From positions 3,924-67,923 of the forward strand of contig JBEKAY010000016.1 of the NCBI GenBank assembly GCA_050015675.1: 64,000 nt of DNA, in the 5' to 3' direction. Position 1 is the first letter of the stretch; each line of letters opens with the position of its first letter. Source of the DNA: Fen-1298 sp050015675 (lineage in GTDB: Bacteria > Bacteroidota > Ignavibacteria > UBA10030). Of this stretch, positions 54,011 to 62,682 are shown one piece after another. The notes beneath the pieces were generated by a model that was not told where the DNA came from, made no database searches, and saw only the letters and a program-made list of their open reading frames with translations. A program made the position numbers and the translations under genes.

Positions 54011-54751
54011 ATGGCGAACGAGAAAGTTCCTAATAAAGAAAAAGTAGAAAAGACGGTACCTGCAGCAAAAGGTAAGGGAGAGAAAGCGGCACCAGCAGCC
54101 AAAGGTAAAGCTGAAAAGTCTGCACCGGAATCAAAAGGTAAAAAAGCGGCGACTGGTGGACAGGAAAAAGGTGTGGTTGCACGTTTGTTCGAGCGGTATC
54201 AAAAGGAATCTGTCCCGGCGCTGATTAAAAAATTCCAATTCAAAAGCAAAATGCAAGTGCCCCGGTTGGAAAAAATCGCTATTAATATTGGAGTCGGACA
54301 AGCGACACAGGATCCAAAATTGCTTGATGCAGCTGTTCATGAGTTGGAATCTATTACTGGACAAAAAGTCGCCATCACAAAATCGAAGAAAGCAATTTCC
54401 AATTTCAAGCTGCGAGAAAACCTTCCAATCGGATGCCGTGTCACATTGCGCCGTGCTAAAATGTACGAATTCTTAGATCGGTTTATCAGCGTTGCATTAC
54501 CGCGCGTTCGAGATTTTCGTGGTTTATCAGACACATCATTCGATGGTCATGGAAATTACACTATTGGGGTAAAAGAGCAAATTATTTTTCCGGAAATCGA
54601 TGTAGATAAAGTAACACGTGTAAGCGGTATGGATATTACCTTCGTCACCACAGCCAAGAATGACGTTGAAGCGTATGAATTATTAAAAGAGCTTGGCATG
54701 CCGTTTATAAAACGGCAAGAAATTGTTCAACCAGAAGTCCAGAAAAAGTAA
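54011..54751 (+). CDS. rplE: 50S ribosomal protein L5 with N-terminal Lys/Ala-rich extension
   Basis: The 246-residue reading frame has an ordinary L5 from about residue 56 (ARLFERYQKESVPALIKKFQ, then RVTLRRAKMYEFLDRFISVA and FDGHGNYTIGVKEQIIFPEI). The first 54 residues are low-complexity Lys/Ala/Glu (VPAAKGKGEKAAPAAKGKAE). A GTG at 54173 could give a normal-length L5, but the upstream frame is open, starts with ATG 11 bases after rplX and has ribosomal-tail composition, so the long form is preferred. Confidence 0.95.
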   Translation: MANEKVPNKEKVEKTVPAAKGKGEKAAPAAKGKAEKSAPESKGKKAATGGQEKGVVARLFERYQKESVPALIKKFQFKSKMQVPRLEKIAINIGVGQATQDPKLLDAAVHELESITGQKVAITKSKKAISNFKLRENLPIGCRVTLRRAKMYEFLDRFISVALPRVRDFRGLSDTSFDGHGNYTIGVKEQIIFPEIDVDKVTRVSGMDITFVTTAKNDVEAYELLKELGMPFIKRQEIVQPEVQKK

Positions 54752-54766
54752 AGCAAAGGAGTTCGC

Positions 54767-54952
54767 TTGGCACGCTTAGCAATGCGAGTAAAGGCGAAGA
54801 GAACGCCAAAACACAAAGTTTCACAACACAACCGTTGCAACGTCTGTGGCCGTCCGCGCAGTTATTATCGCAAGTTCGGCCTCTGCCGTATCTGCCTCCG
54901 TAAGCTCGCGCTTGAAGGCAAGATTCCCGGTGTTCGCAAGGCAAGTTGGTAA
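54767..54952 (+). CDS. rpsN: 30S ribosomal protein S14, zinc (type Z) form
   Basis: The 61-residue protein starts with TTG after AAAGGAG. Cys24-x2-Cys27 (RCNVCGRPRS) and Cys40-x2-Cys43 (LCRICLRKL) form the zinc site of the short S14 class; it ends GKIPGVRKASW. It lies between rplE and rpsH, the normal place. Confidence 0.98.
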   Translation: MARLAMRVKAKRTPKHKVSQHNRCNVCGRPRSYYRKFGLCRICLRKLALEGKIPGVRKASW

Positions 54953-54976
54953 AACTATAATAAGAGAGTTGAATCG

Positions 54977-55372
54977 ATGTCGAAGACAGATCCAATCGCT
55001 GATTATTTAACAAGAATCCGCAACGCAGCAAAAGCGAAGCATCGCAGGGTGGATATTCCATCTTCCAATTTGAAGAAGGCGATTTCTAAAATTCTTCTGG
55101 AAAAGAGTTTTATTGGTGGGTTCACGGTGCTGGAAGACAAGAAGCAGAATATTCTGCGGATTAATCTGAAGTACTATAATGGAAAACCGGTCATCACCGG
55201 ATTACGCCGCATTAGTAAGCCGGGCATTCGATTGTACCGCGGTTCCAATGAATTGCCGCGTGTGCTTGGTGGTTTGGGTGTTGCCATCATTTCGACATCC
55301 AAAGGCGTGATGACGGATGCGCAGGCGAAAAAAGAAAACGTTGGCGGTGAAATTCTTACTTATATCTGGTAA
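54977..55372 (+). CDS. rpsH: 30S ribosomal protein S8
   Basis: The 131-residue protein has MSKTDPIADYLTRIRNAAKA and the C-terminal STSKGVMTDAQAKKENVGGE-ILTYIW. It binds the central domain of 16S rRNA and in enterobacteria represses the spc operon. Confidence 0.99.
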   Translation: MSKTDPIADYLTRIRNAAKAKHRRVDIPSSNLKKAISKILLEKSFIGGFTVLEDKKQNILRINLKYYNGKPVITGLRRISKPGIRLYRGSNELPRVLGGLGVAIISTSKGVMTDAQAKKENVGGEILTYIW

Positions 55373-55395
55373 GTGTTTGAAGAGGAGAGAGTACA

Positions 55396-55944
55396 GTGTC
55401 ACGTATCGGTAGAAAACCAATTGAAATTCCTAAAGGCGTCACAGTTGCAGTGAAAGACGGAACTGTCTCTGTGAAAGGGCCAAAGGGTGAGTTAATTGAA
55501 AAAGTACATCCAGATATTGGCGTTGAAGTGAAAAGTCAGCAGATACTCATTACGCGCAAATCGAATGAAGGCAAATATCGTGCGTTACACGGATTGTGGC
55601 GCGCGCTTATACAAAATATGATTATCGGCGTGACTCTTGGGTATTCAAAGAAATTGGAAATAATCGGTGTAGGCTATCGCGCAGAGATGAAGGGAACACG
55701 ATTGAATCTTCTGCTTGGGTTCAGTCATCCAATATTATTTGCATCGCCGGATGGTATTAAGATTGAAGCGCCGACGCAGACAAGCATCATTATAAGCGGT
55801 GTTCATAAACAGCTTGTTGGATTAGTCGCTGCGAAGATACGGTCATTCCGTCCGCCAGAGCCATACAAAGGCAAGGGTGTCAAGTACGAAGGTGAGTACA
55901 TCCGCCGCAAAGCTGGTAAAGCTGCTGCTACGGCTGCAAAGTAA
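55396..55944 (+). CDS. rplF: 50S ribosomal protein L6
   Basis: The 182-residue protein starts with GTG after AGAGGAGAG. It has two L6 repeats: SRIGRKPIEIPKGVTVAVKD at the N-terminus and the C-terminal RSFRPPEPYKGKGVKYEGEY. It lies near the sarcin-ricin loop. Confidence 0.99.
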   Translation: MSRIGRKPIEIPKGVTVAVKDGTVSVKGPKGELIEKVHPDIGVEVKSQQILITRKSNEGKYRALHGLWRALIQNMIIGVTLGYSKKLEIIGVGYRAEMKGTRLNLLLGFSHPILFASPDGIKIEAPTQTSIIISGVHKQLVGLVAAKIRSFRPPEPYKGKGVKYEGEYIRRKAGKAAATAAK

Positions 55945-55968
55945 TTTTGACGTAAGGAAAAACGGATT

Positions 55969-56337
55969 ATGATTCAAAAAAACACTGTGGAACGCCTCGC
56001 CAAGAAACAGGCGCGTATCCGCAAAAAAATAAAAGGCACATCGGGGCGTCCTCGATTAGTGGTTTTCCGAAGTGCTAAACATGCCTATGCGCAAATTATC
56101 GATGACTCAACCGGTAAAACGTTGTTGTCGGTATCGACCTTGTCGAAGGATTTGCGTGAAGATGTGAAGCAAGCGAAGACTCCGATAGAGCGTTATAAAC
56201 TTGTCGGAGTGGCAGCAGCAAAAAAAGCGCTTGAGAAGAATATTAAAGAAGTAGTCTTTGATCGCAGCGGCTATCTGTATCACGGCCGCGTCAAAGCACT
56301 CGCGGATGGTGCTCGCGAAGGTGGACTGAAATTCTAA
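55969..56337 (+). CDS. rplR: 50S ribosomal protein L18
   Basis: The 122-residue protein has RIRKKIKGTSGRPRLVVFRS and the C-terminal FDRSGYLYHGRVKALADGAR. It binds 5S rRNA in the central protuberance with L5. Confidence 0.99.
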   Translation: MIQKNTVERLAKKQARIRKKIKGTSGRPRLVVFRSAKHAYAQIIDDSTGKTLLSVSTLSKDLREDVKQAKTPIERYKLVGVAAAKKALEKNIKEVVFDRSGYLYHGRVKALADGAREGGLKF

Positions 56338-56360
56338 CTCCTAATACTCGTACGAAAAAC

Positions 56361-56861
56361 ATGGCAAAAGTCAAAGCAGGCGAACTAGAACTTAAAGAGC
56401 GATTGGTGAACGTCAACCGTGTAGCCAAAGTGGTCAAGGGCGGACGTCGCTTCAGTTTCAACGCAATCGTTGTCGTTGGTGATGGCAACGGACATATCGG
56501 CGTCGGGCTCGGCAAGGCAAATGAAGTACAAGATGCAATTGCAAAGGGAACAGACGATGCAAAGAAGAGCCTCGTTTTTGTCCCTATCTTTAAGGGAACC
56601 ATCCCGCATTCAGTCATTGGAAAATTTGGAGCGGGAAAAGTGATGCTGAAACCAGCGTCTCCCGGAACAGGTCTTATCGCAGGCGGTGGTGTACGTGCCG
56701 TGCTGGAAATGGCAGGCGTGAAAGACGTGCTCACGAAACAAATGGGTTCACCCAACTCCCACAACGTTGTGAAAGCAACCATGCAGGCGCTCTTGAATCT
56801 TTCAGATGCCAAAATGATTGCCGCGCGCCGCGGGATCACAGTTCAGGAATTGTTTCAATAA
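56361..56861 (+). CDS. rpsE: 30S ribosomal protein S5
   Basis: The 166-residue protein has LKERLVNVNRVAKVVKGGRR, GDGNGHIGVGLGKANEVQDA and the C-terminal MGSPNSHNVVKATMQALLNL. It takes part in mRNA unwinding and decoding fidelity. Confidence 0.99.
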   Translation: MAKVKAGELELKERLVNVNRVAKVVKGGRRFSFNAIVVVGDGNGHIGVGLGKANEVQDAIAKGTDDAKKSLVFVPIFKGTIPHSVIGKFGAGKVMLKPASPGTGLIAGGGVRAVLEMAGVKDVLTKQMGSPNSHNVVKATMQALLNLSDAKMIAARRGITVQELFQ

Positions 56862-56879
56862 ACTCAGTAAAGACTTACT

Positions 56880-57071
56880 ATGTCGGAACAGAAGAAAATA
56901 AAAATCACACAAGTCAAGAGCATCGTTGATCACCTCAAGGATGCCAAGCTGACGATTAAAGCGCTTGGACTTGGCAGGCCGAATTATTTTATCGTCAAGA
57001 ACGACACACCGCAAATCCGCGGAATGATCAACAGGGTCCGGCATCTCGTTAAAGTGGAAGAGGTGCAATAA
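56880..57071 (+). CDS. rpmD: 50S ribosomal protein L30
   Basis: The 63-residue protein has KIKITQVKSIVDHLKDAKLT and ends GMINRVRHLVKVEEVQ. Its stop overlaps the rplO start (TAATG), so translation is coupled. Confidence 0.98.
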   Translation: MSEQKKIKITQVKSIVDHLKDAKLTIKALGLGRPNYFIVKNDTPQIRGMINRVRHLVKVEEVQ

Positions 57072-57556
57072 TGGCGAAAGATATTCTGAGCAATTTAACA
57101 CCGGCAAAAGGTTCACGGAGAAAAACAAAGCGAATTGGCCGTGGACAAGGTTCAGGGCATGGTGGAACGGCAACCAAGGGACACAAAGGCGCTAGGGCGC
57201 GTTCAGGTCACAAGTTTAAAATGTGGTTTGAAGGCGGACAAATGCCGCTGACGCGTCGTGTGCCGAAATTTGGTTTCACTCCACGCAACCGTACTGAACT
57301 GCAAATAGTGAATATTGAAACTCTGGGAATATTAGTTGAGAAGAAGAAATTGACGGGTGGTGTAGTGACGCCTGAGATTCTCTTTAGAACGGGAGCAATA
57401 GCAAAGAAGAATGTACCTGTGAAAATTCTTGGCGATGGCGATCTGAAAGTGAAGTTAGAAATTACAGCGCATGCTTTTAGCAAATCGGCGCTGGCGAAGA
57501 TCGAAGCCGCCGGAGGGAAAGCCACGATTCTTACAAATACGACTGTGAAATCATGA
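57071..57556 (+). CDS. rplO: 50S ribosomal protein L15
   Basis: The 161-residue protein has the Gly/Arg-rich N-terminal extension (KGSRRKTKRIGRGQGSGHGG, then TATKGHKGARARSGH) that penetrates 23S rRNA, and a globular C-domain. It overlaps secY by four bases (ATGA). Confidence 0.99.
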   Translation: MAKDILSNLTPAKGSRRKTKRIGRGQGSGHGGTATKGHKGARARSGHKFKMWFEGGQMPLTRRVPKFGFTPRNRTELQIVNIETLGILVEKKKLTGGVVTPEILFRTGAIAKKNVPVKILGDGDLKVKLEITAHAFSKSALAKIEAAGGKATILTNTTVKS

Positions 57557-58890
57557 GTAAGCTGACTGAAACCTTTACGAATATTTTTAAAATCCAGGAG
57601 CTTCGCGAGAGGCTGCTCTTTACGGCGCTTCTGCTGATTATTGTACGTATCGGCTCATTCATTACTGTTCCGGGTGTAGATGCTGTTTTGTTGGCGGACT
57701 CCCTCAAGAAATCATCCGAGAATACACTTTTCGGATTGTATGATCTCTTTGTTGGCGGTGCGTTCACCCATGCTGCAATTTTTGCGCTCGGTATTATGCC
57801 ATATATCAGCGCATCGATTGTTATACAGTTGCTCGGCGCAGTGGTGCCTTATTTTGCCAAGCTTCAAAAGGAAGGCGAAGAAGGACGCAAAAAAATTACA
57901 CAATACACGCGTTATGGTACGGTTGCTATTTCATTGATGCAAGCAACAGGTGTTGTGGCAAAACTGATGAGTACGTCTACTGCTGGGGTTCCTATTGTAC
58001 CGGAAGCTGTCCGTGGACTTGGTTTTTATCTCAGCACAACGATTATTCTTACAACAGGTACTATGTTTATGATGTGGTTGGGTGAGCAGATCACTGAACG
58101 CGGTATTGGTAATGGAATTTCTCTCATAATCTTTATTGGTATCGTAGCACGGTTTCCGAATGCCCTTCTATCTGAATTTCAACTTGTGCAGGGTGGTACA
58201 CGCAATTTAATTGTAGAATTAGTCATCTTGGTCCTCATGGGTTTCATCGTTGCTGGAGTAGTGTTAATTACACAAGGTACACGCCGCATTCCTGTGCAAT
58301 ATGCCAAACGCGTTGTCGGAAGAAAAGTCTATGGCGGTGTAACGCAATATATTCCTTTGCGTGTCAATACTGCCGGTGTCATGCCGATCATCTTTGCTCA
58401 GTCAATTATGTTCATTCCCCAAATTATTTTTTCGTTCTTCCCGAACAGCGAATTCATGAATGAATTGTCAACGAATTGGTTTGGTTATAGTTCTTGGTCG
58501 TACTCGTTCGTGTACGCCCTGATGATTATTTTCTTCACCTATTTCTACACTGCTATTGCCTTCAATCCAAAGGATGTGGCTGATAATATGAAGAAGCAGG
58601 GTGGATTTATTCCGGGTATTCGCCCCGGCACTCATACATCAGAATTTGTAGATAATATTCTGACAAAGATTACACTGCCGGGTTCCATTGCATTGGCAGT
58701 TGTAGCCATCCTTCCAACGTTGATGATTAAATTGGGAGTGACACCAGGTTTTGCACAATTTTTTGGCGGAACAAGTTTGCTTATCGTGGTGGGTGTTGCG
58801 CTTGATACGCTCCAACAAGTTGAATCGCATTTGTTAATGCGCCACTATGATGGATTTATGAAGAGCGGTAAACTTCGGGGGAGACGATAA
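57553..58890 (+). CDS. secY: Preprotein translocase subunit SecY
   Basis: The 445-residue protein has ten membrane segments with the SecY landmarks FSILFIIVRIGSF-like TM1 (here LLIIVRIGSFITVPGVDA), the plug region, ITERGIGNGISLIIFIGI, the cytosolic loop RRIPVQYAKRVVGRK, and FYTAIAFNPKDVADNMKKQG. It forms the Sec channel with SecE. The usual downstream neighbour adk is missing; map follows directly. Confidence 0.99.
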   Translation: MSKLTETFTNIFKIQELRERLLFTALLLIIVRIGSFITVPGVDAVLLADSLKKSSENTLFGLYDLFVGGAFTHAAIFALGIMPYISASIVIQLLGAVVPYFAKLQKEGEEGRKKITQYTRYGTVAISLMQATGVVAKLMSTSTAGVPIVPEAVRGLGFYLSTTIILTTGTMFMMWLGEQITERGIGNGISLIIFIGIVARFPNALLSEFQLVQGGTRNLIVELVILVLMGFIVAGVVLITQGTRRIPVQYAKRVVGRKVYGGVTQYIPLRVNTAGVMPIIFAQSIMFIPQIIFSFFPNSEFMNELSTNWFGYSSWSYSFVYALMIIFFTYFYTAIAFNPKDVADNMKKQGGFIPGIRPGTHTSEFVDNILTKITLPGSIALAVVAILPTLMIKLGVTPGFAQFFGGTSLLIVVGVALDTLQQVESHLLMRHYDGFMKSGKLRGRR

Positions 58891-58902
58891 GCCTCGAACT
58901 GT

Positions 58903-59667
58903 GTGATGATTTCTTTGAAATCGCTTGAAGAGATTGAGTTAATTCGCGAGAGCAGCAGAATCGTTGCAGATGTGCTCAAGTTAGTGGGTGCTCAGATTCG
59001 GCCAGGCGTAACGACTTTAGAACTTGATCAAGCAGCAGAAGACTATATTCGCTCCATGGGCGGAGAGCCGGCGTTTAAAGGATACGGGTGGGATAAGAGT
59101 AATTTGTTTCCCGCAACACTCTGTATGTCGATAGACGAGGAAGTTGTACACGGCATTCCGAGTAAGCGTGTGTTAAAAGATGGAGATTTGTTATCCATTG
59201 ATGTTGGCGCAAAGAAGAATGGATTTTATGGAGATGGCGCCTGGTCGTTTGCAGTTGGTGAAATCTCCGAAGAAAAATTGCGATTGATGCGTGTGACAGA
59301 AGAATCGTTGCTCAAAGGAATTGAGCAAGCAGTTGCGGGTAATAGAGTGCATGATATATCAAACGCGATTCAACAATATGTAGAAACGAATGGATTTTCA
59401 GTTGTTCGTGATTTAGTTGGGCATGGCGTTGGAAAAAAATTGCACGAAGAACCGTCTGTTCCAAATTATGGTGAACCGGGAACAGGGCCGGCATTGAAAG
59501 ATGGAATGACGCTTGCTATCGAACCGATGGTGAACGCAGGAACTTGGCGCGTGAAAGTAGCGGCAGATGGCTGGACAGTTTTAACGGCAGATGGGAAACC
59601 GTCGGCGCATTTTGAACATACGGTAGCGATTAAAAACGGCAAGGCAGAAATTCTCACCTTGTCCTAA
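58903..59667 (+). CDS. map: Methionine aminopeptidase, type I
   Basis: The 254-residue protein has the pita-bread fold with the metal ligands in SIDVGAKKNGFYGDGAWSF (two Asp), LVGHGVGKKLHEEP (His), LAIEPMV (Glu) and FEHTVAI (Glu). It removes N-terminal Met cotranslationally. No N-terminal zinc extension. The gene is 12 bases after secY. Confidence 0.98.
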   Translation: MMISLKSLEEIELIRESSRIVADVLKLVGAQIRPGVTTLELDQAAEDYIRSMGGEPAFKGYGWDKSNLFPATLCMSIDEEVVHGIPSKRVLKDGDLLSIDVGAKKNGFYGDGAWSFAVGEISEEKLRLMRVTEESLLKGIEQAVAGNRVHDISNAIQQYVETNGFSVVRDLVGHGVGKKLHEEPSVPNYGEPGTGPALKDGMTLAIEPMVNAGTWRVKVAADGWTVLTADGKPSAHFEHTVAIKNGKAEILTLS

Positions 59668-59673
59668 GTAAGA

Positions 59674-59892
59674 ATGGCGAAGCAAGGACCGATCAAAGTT
59701 GATGGAGTTATTACGGATACGCTGCCGAATGCAACGTTCCGGGTAAAACTTGATAACGGTGTAGAAATCTTTGCTCATATCTCCGGTAAAATGCGGATGC
59801 ATTATATCAAGATACTTGTGGGAGATCGTGTGACGGTGGAAATGTCGCCTTATGATTTATCGAAAGGTCGGATTACGTATCGATATAAATAA
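59674..59892 (+). CDS. infA: Translation initiation factor IF-1
   Basis: The 72-residue S1-like OB-fold protein (MAKQGPIKVDGVITDTLPNA, then FRVKLDNGVEIFAHISGKMR, ending KGRITYRYK) is of standard length. It binds the 30S A site during initiation. It starts 6 bases after map. Confidence 0.99.
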   Translation: MAKQGPIKVDGVITDTLPNATFRVKLDNGVEIFAHISGKMRMHYIKILVGDRVTVEMSPYDLSKGRITYRYK

Positions 59893-59950
59893 ATTTCGGG
59901 ATTGAAAATTCAAATTTCGAAATCGTAAAAGTGGAAAAGAGGAACATGCT

Positions 59951-60064
59951 ATGAAAGTTCGATCATCAGTAAAAAAGTTGTGTGAGAATTGCAAGATCAT
60001 CCGGCGTAAAGGTGTTGTTCGGATTATTTGCAAGAACCCGAAACACAAACAGCGGCAAGGATAA
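59951..60064 (+). CDS. rpmJ: 50S ribosomal protein L36
   Basis: The 37-residue protein (MKVRSSVKKLCENCKIIRRK, then GVVRIICKNPKHKQRQG) has the zinc ligands C11, C14, C27 and H32 of the zinc-binding form. It is too short for length-filtered callers. Located between infA and rpsM as usual. Confidence 0.97.
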   Translation: MKVRSSVKKLCENCKIIRRKGVVRIICKNPKHKQRQG

Positions 60065-60079
60065 ACAAGGAGTAAAGAC

Positions 60080-60463
60080 GTGGCTCGTATTGCTGGAGTT
60101 GATTTACCAAAAAATAAATGCACCGAAATCGGCCTTACGTATATTTACGGAATAGGCCGTTCCACAGCGCTGGAGATCCTTGAGAAAACAAAGATCGATG
60201 GCGCCAAGAAGGTTGGCGATTTGAATGACGAAGAAGTAGCGGCAATTCGCGCCGTCATTCAATCGGATTTAAAAGTGGAAGGTGCGCTGCGGAGTGAGAA
60301 TCAGCTCAACACGAAGCGGCTGATGGATATCGGTTGTTACCGTGGTTTGCGCCATCGCAAAGGCCTGCCGGTTCGCGGACAGAGAACTCGTACGAATTCC
60401 CGTACACGAAAAGGTAAGAGGAAGACAGTTGCCGGCAAGAAGAAAGCACTCGAGAAGAAGTAA
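60080..60463 (+). CDS. rpsM: 30S ribosomal protein S13
   Basis: The 127-residue protein starts with GTG after AAGGAG (ARIAGVDLPKNKCTEIGLTY) and ends in the basic tail with RHRKGLPVRGQRTRTNSRTR. It contacts the P-site tRNA and bridges to L5. Confidence 0.99.
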   Translation: MARIAGVDLPKNKCTEIGLTYIYGIGRSTALEILEKTKIDGAKKVGDLNDEEVAAIRAVIQSDLKVEGALRSENQLNTKRLMDIGCYRGLRHRKGLPVRGQRTRTNSRTRKGKRKTVAGKKKALEKK

Positions 60464-60499
60464 TTATTTTGTAGAGATTCTTTCAAAAGGATAATTTCA

Positions 60500-60895
60500 T
60501 TGGCTAAACAAACAGCACCAGTTACTAAGAAAAAAAAGAAAGTGCATGTTGATGCAAACGGAAAAGCGTTCATCAAAGCAACTTTCAACAACACAATCGT
60601 TACGCTGACAGATACGTATGGCAACGTTATCGCATGGTCAACGTCTGGTAAAAACGGATTTAAAGGATCACGGAAAAGCACTCCCTTTGCCGCTCAGGTT
60701 GCCGCTGAAGCAGCTGCGAAAGAAGCGCGTGATCTTGGACTTCGCCGTGTTGAAGTGTTTATTAAAGGACCGGGCGGCGGACGAGAAGCAGCTGTGCGTT
60801 CATTGCAAACCGCAGGATTGGAAGTGACATTGATTCGTGACATCACGCCAATTCCGCACAATGGATGCCGTCCACCAAAACGTAGAAGAGTGTAA
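60500..60895 (+). CDS. rpsK: 30S ribosomal protein S11
   Basis: The 131-residue protein starts with TTG after AAAAGGA. It has KATFNNTIVTLTDTYGNVIA, KGPGGGREAAVRSLQTAGLE and ends in IPHNGCRPPKRRRV. It lies on the 30S platform. Confidence 0.99.
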   Translation: MAKQTAPVTKKKKKVHVDANGKAFIKATFNNTIVTLTDTYGNVIAWSTSGKNGFKGSRKSTPFAAQVAAEAAAKEARDLGLRRVEVFIKGPGGGREAAVRSLQTAGLEVTLIRDITPIPHNGCRPPKRRRV

Positions 60896-60981
60896 AACAA
60901 TTGACGATTGTGTGATTTCCGATTTAGTGATTGTTCAATCGGAAATTGAAAATCGAAAATAGAAAATTATTTAGGAGAATT

Positions 60982-61611
60982 ATGGCAAGATACATTGATG
61001 CCAACTGCAAACTGTGCCGTCGTGAAAAGCAAAAATTGTTCTTAAAAGGAACTAAGTGCTTGACGGATAAGTGTCCGCTTGAAAAAAGGAATTATGCGCC
61101 AGGGCAGCATGGCCAATCTCGTCGGTCACGGATTTCCGAATATGGCGTCCAGTTGCGTGAGAAGCAAAAAGTTCGCCGGATGTATGGGATTTTGGAAGCG
61201 CAATTCCGAAATTATTTTCATCGGGCATCTCAGCAATCAGGGCGGACAGGCGATGCGTTGGTGAAAATGTTGGAACGCCGCATTGATAATGTTATCTATC
61301 GATTGGGCTTTGCGCCATCACGCAAAGCGGCGCGGCAATTAGTTGTCCATCGGCATTTTATGGTGAACAATAAGATCGTCGATATTCCGTCATATCTTAT
61401 CAACCCCGGCGATGTCATTCAAGTTCGGGATCAGGCCAAGAAGCTGTCTCTCATTCACGATGCAATGAAACGCGTGAAGGACACTTCGATGCTGCCATGG
61501 TTGAGTATTGATAAGGCGACGATGACTGGTACATTTTTACAGATTCCGGAGCGCGCAGATATTCCATTGAATGCAAACGAACAGTTGATTGTTGAATTGT
61601 ATTCGAAATAA
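60982..61611 (+). CDS. rpsD: 30S ribosomal protein S4, zinc form
   Basis: About 209 residues. The start is ATG 60982 behind AGGAGAAT, giving MARYIDANCKLCRREKQKLF; an in-frame start at 60931 would only add untypical residues. C9, C12, C26 and C31 form a zinc-finger N-terminus, and the S4 domain has RRIDNVIYRLGFAPSRKAAR. It is an early 30S assembly protein. Confidence 0.98.
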   Translation: MARYIDANCKLCRREKQKLFLKGTKCLTDKCPLEKRNYAPGQHGQSRRSRISEYGVQLREKQKVRRMYGILEAQFRNYFHRASQQSGRTGDALVKMLERRIDNVIYRLGFAPSRKAARQLVVHRHFMVNNKIVDIPSYLINPGDVIQVRDQAKKLSLIHDAMKRVKDTSMLPWLSIDKATMTGTFLQIPERADIPLNANEQLIVELYSK

Positions 61612-61677
61612 TTAAGAATTTAACTATATGAGACAAAAATTTTTATTTACCTCGATGAACTCGGGAAAAGGAAGCCT

Positions 61678-62661
61678 ATGAGTACCCTGCAAATGCCTGA
61701 AAGAGTCGAACTGGAACAGTCGACATATTCTGTTACTTCGGGAAGATTTACACTTCAACCGCTGGAAAAAGGATTTGGAGTGACCATCGGGAATTCTATG
61801 CGCCGCGTATTGTTGTCATCCTTACCTGGCACAGCGATCACCGCAATTCGTGTTGAAGGAATTCATCATGAATTCTCTACGATCAAAGGAATGGTCGAAG
61901 ATGTCGCCGATTTTATTCTGAATCTGAAGCAGCTTCGGATAAAACCGATTAACAAAAAAGCTGCAAAAGTGGTGATGCATCTGAAAGGTCCCGGCGAGTT
62001 GAAGAGCGGTGACCTTCAAAAGTTTTCATCAGAAATTGAAATCTTAAATCCGGATTACCATCTTGCCACCTTGAATAAAGATGCTGACTTCGAGATTGAG
62101 TTGCGCTTGGGCCGCGGAAAAGGGTATGTTCCTGCCGAAGAAAATAAATCGGCTGATCTACCGTTAGGAACAATCGCTATTGACTCGATTTTCACGCCTA
62201 TAGTGAATATACGCTATACCGTTGAACCTACGAGAGTCGGCGGGCAAACTGATTTTGAGAAACTTGTTCTTGATGTTGAAACCGATGGTTCGATAACACC
62301 AGAAGAAGCAGTGACCCATGCAGCAAAGATATTACGAGATCACTTGCAGCTATTCATCAACTTTGGTATAGAGCCCGAAGCAGAGAAAGCTGAAACAGAA
62401 CAAGAAGCAGAAGTCGGTAGAGTACGGAAAGTTTTGAAAATGTCTGTGGATGAATTGGAATTATCAGTACGTTCGCACAATTGTCTTCGCTCTGCCAATA
62501 TCAAAACGTTGGCAGATTTGGTGCGGCGCAGTGAATCCGAGTTATTGAAATTCCGCAACTTCGGACGCAAGTCTTTGGCAGAGCTTTCCGAGATAGTTGA
62601 ACAGCATGGATTGACATTCGGAATGGATGTGGATAAGTATTTGAAAGAAGGCAACGACTAA
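61678..62661 (+). CDS. rpoA: RNA polymerase subunit alpha
   Basis: The 327-residue protein has the N-terminal dimerisation domain (PLEKGFGVTIGNSMRRVLLS, then SLPGTAITAIRVEGI) and the C-terminal helix-hairpin-helix domain (MSVDELELSVRSHNCLRSAN, then NFGRKSLAELSEI) that contacts UP elements and activators. It is placed between rpsD and rplQ. Confidence 0.99.
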   Translation: MSTLQMPERVELEQSTYSVTSGRFTLQPLEKGFGVTIGNSMRRVLLSSLPGTAITAIRVEGIHHEFSTIKGMVEDVADFILNLKQLRIKPINKKAAKVVMHLKGPGELKSGDLQKFSSEIEILNPDYHLATLNKDADFEIELRLGRGKGYVPAEENKSADLPLGTIAIDSIFTPIVNIRYTVEPTRVGGQTDFEKLVLDVETDGSITPEEAVTHAAKILRDHLQLFINFGIEPEAEKAETEQEAEVGRVRKVLKMSVDELELSVRSHNCLRSANIKTLADLVRRSESELLKFRNFGRKSLAELSEIVEQHGLTFGMDVDKYLKEGND

Positions 62662-62682
62662 GTCGTAGAAGGAAAGTGAAGT

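Noticed and set aside
60931..60981. Upstream start for rpsD
   Set aside because: AGGAG lies before ATG 60982, which gives the canonical S4 N-terminus with its Cys ligands.
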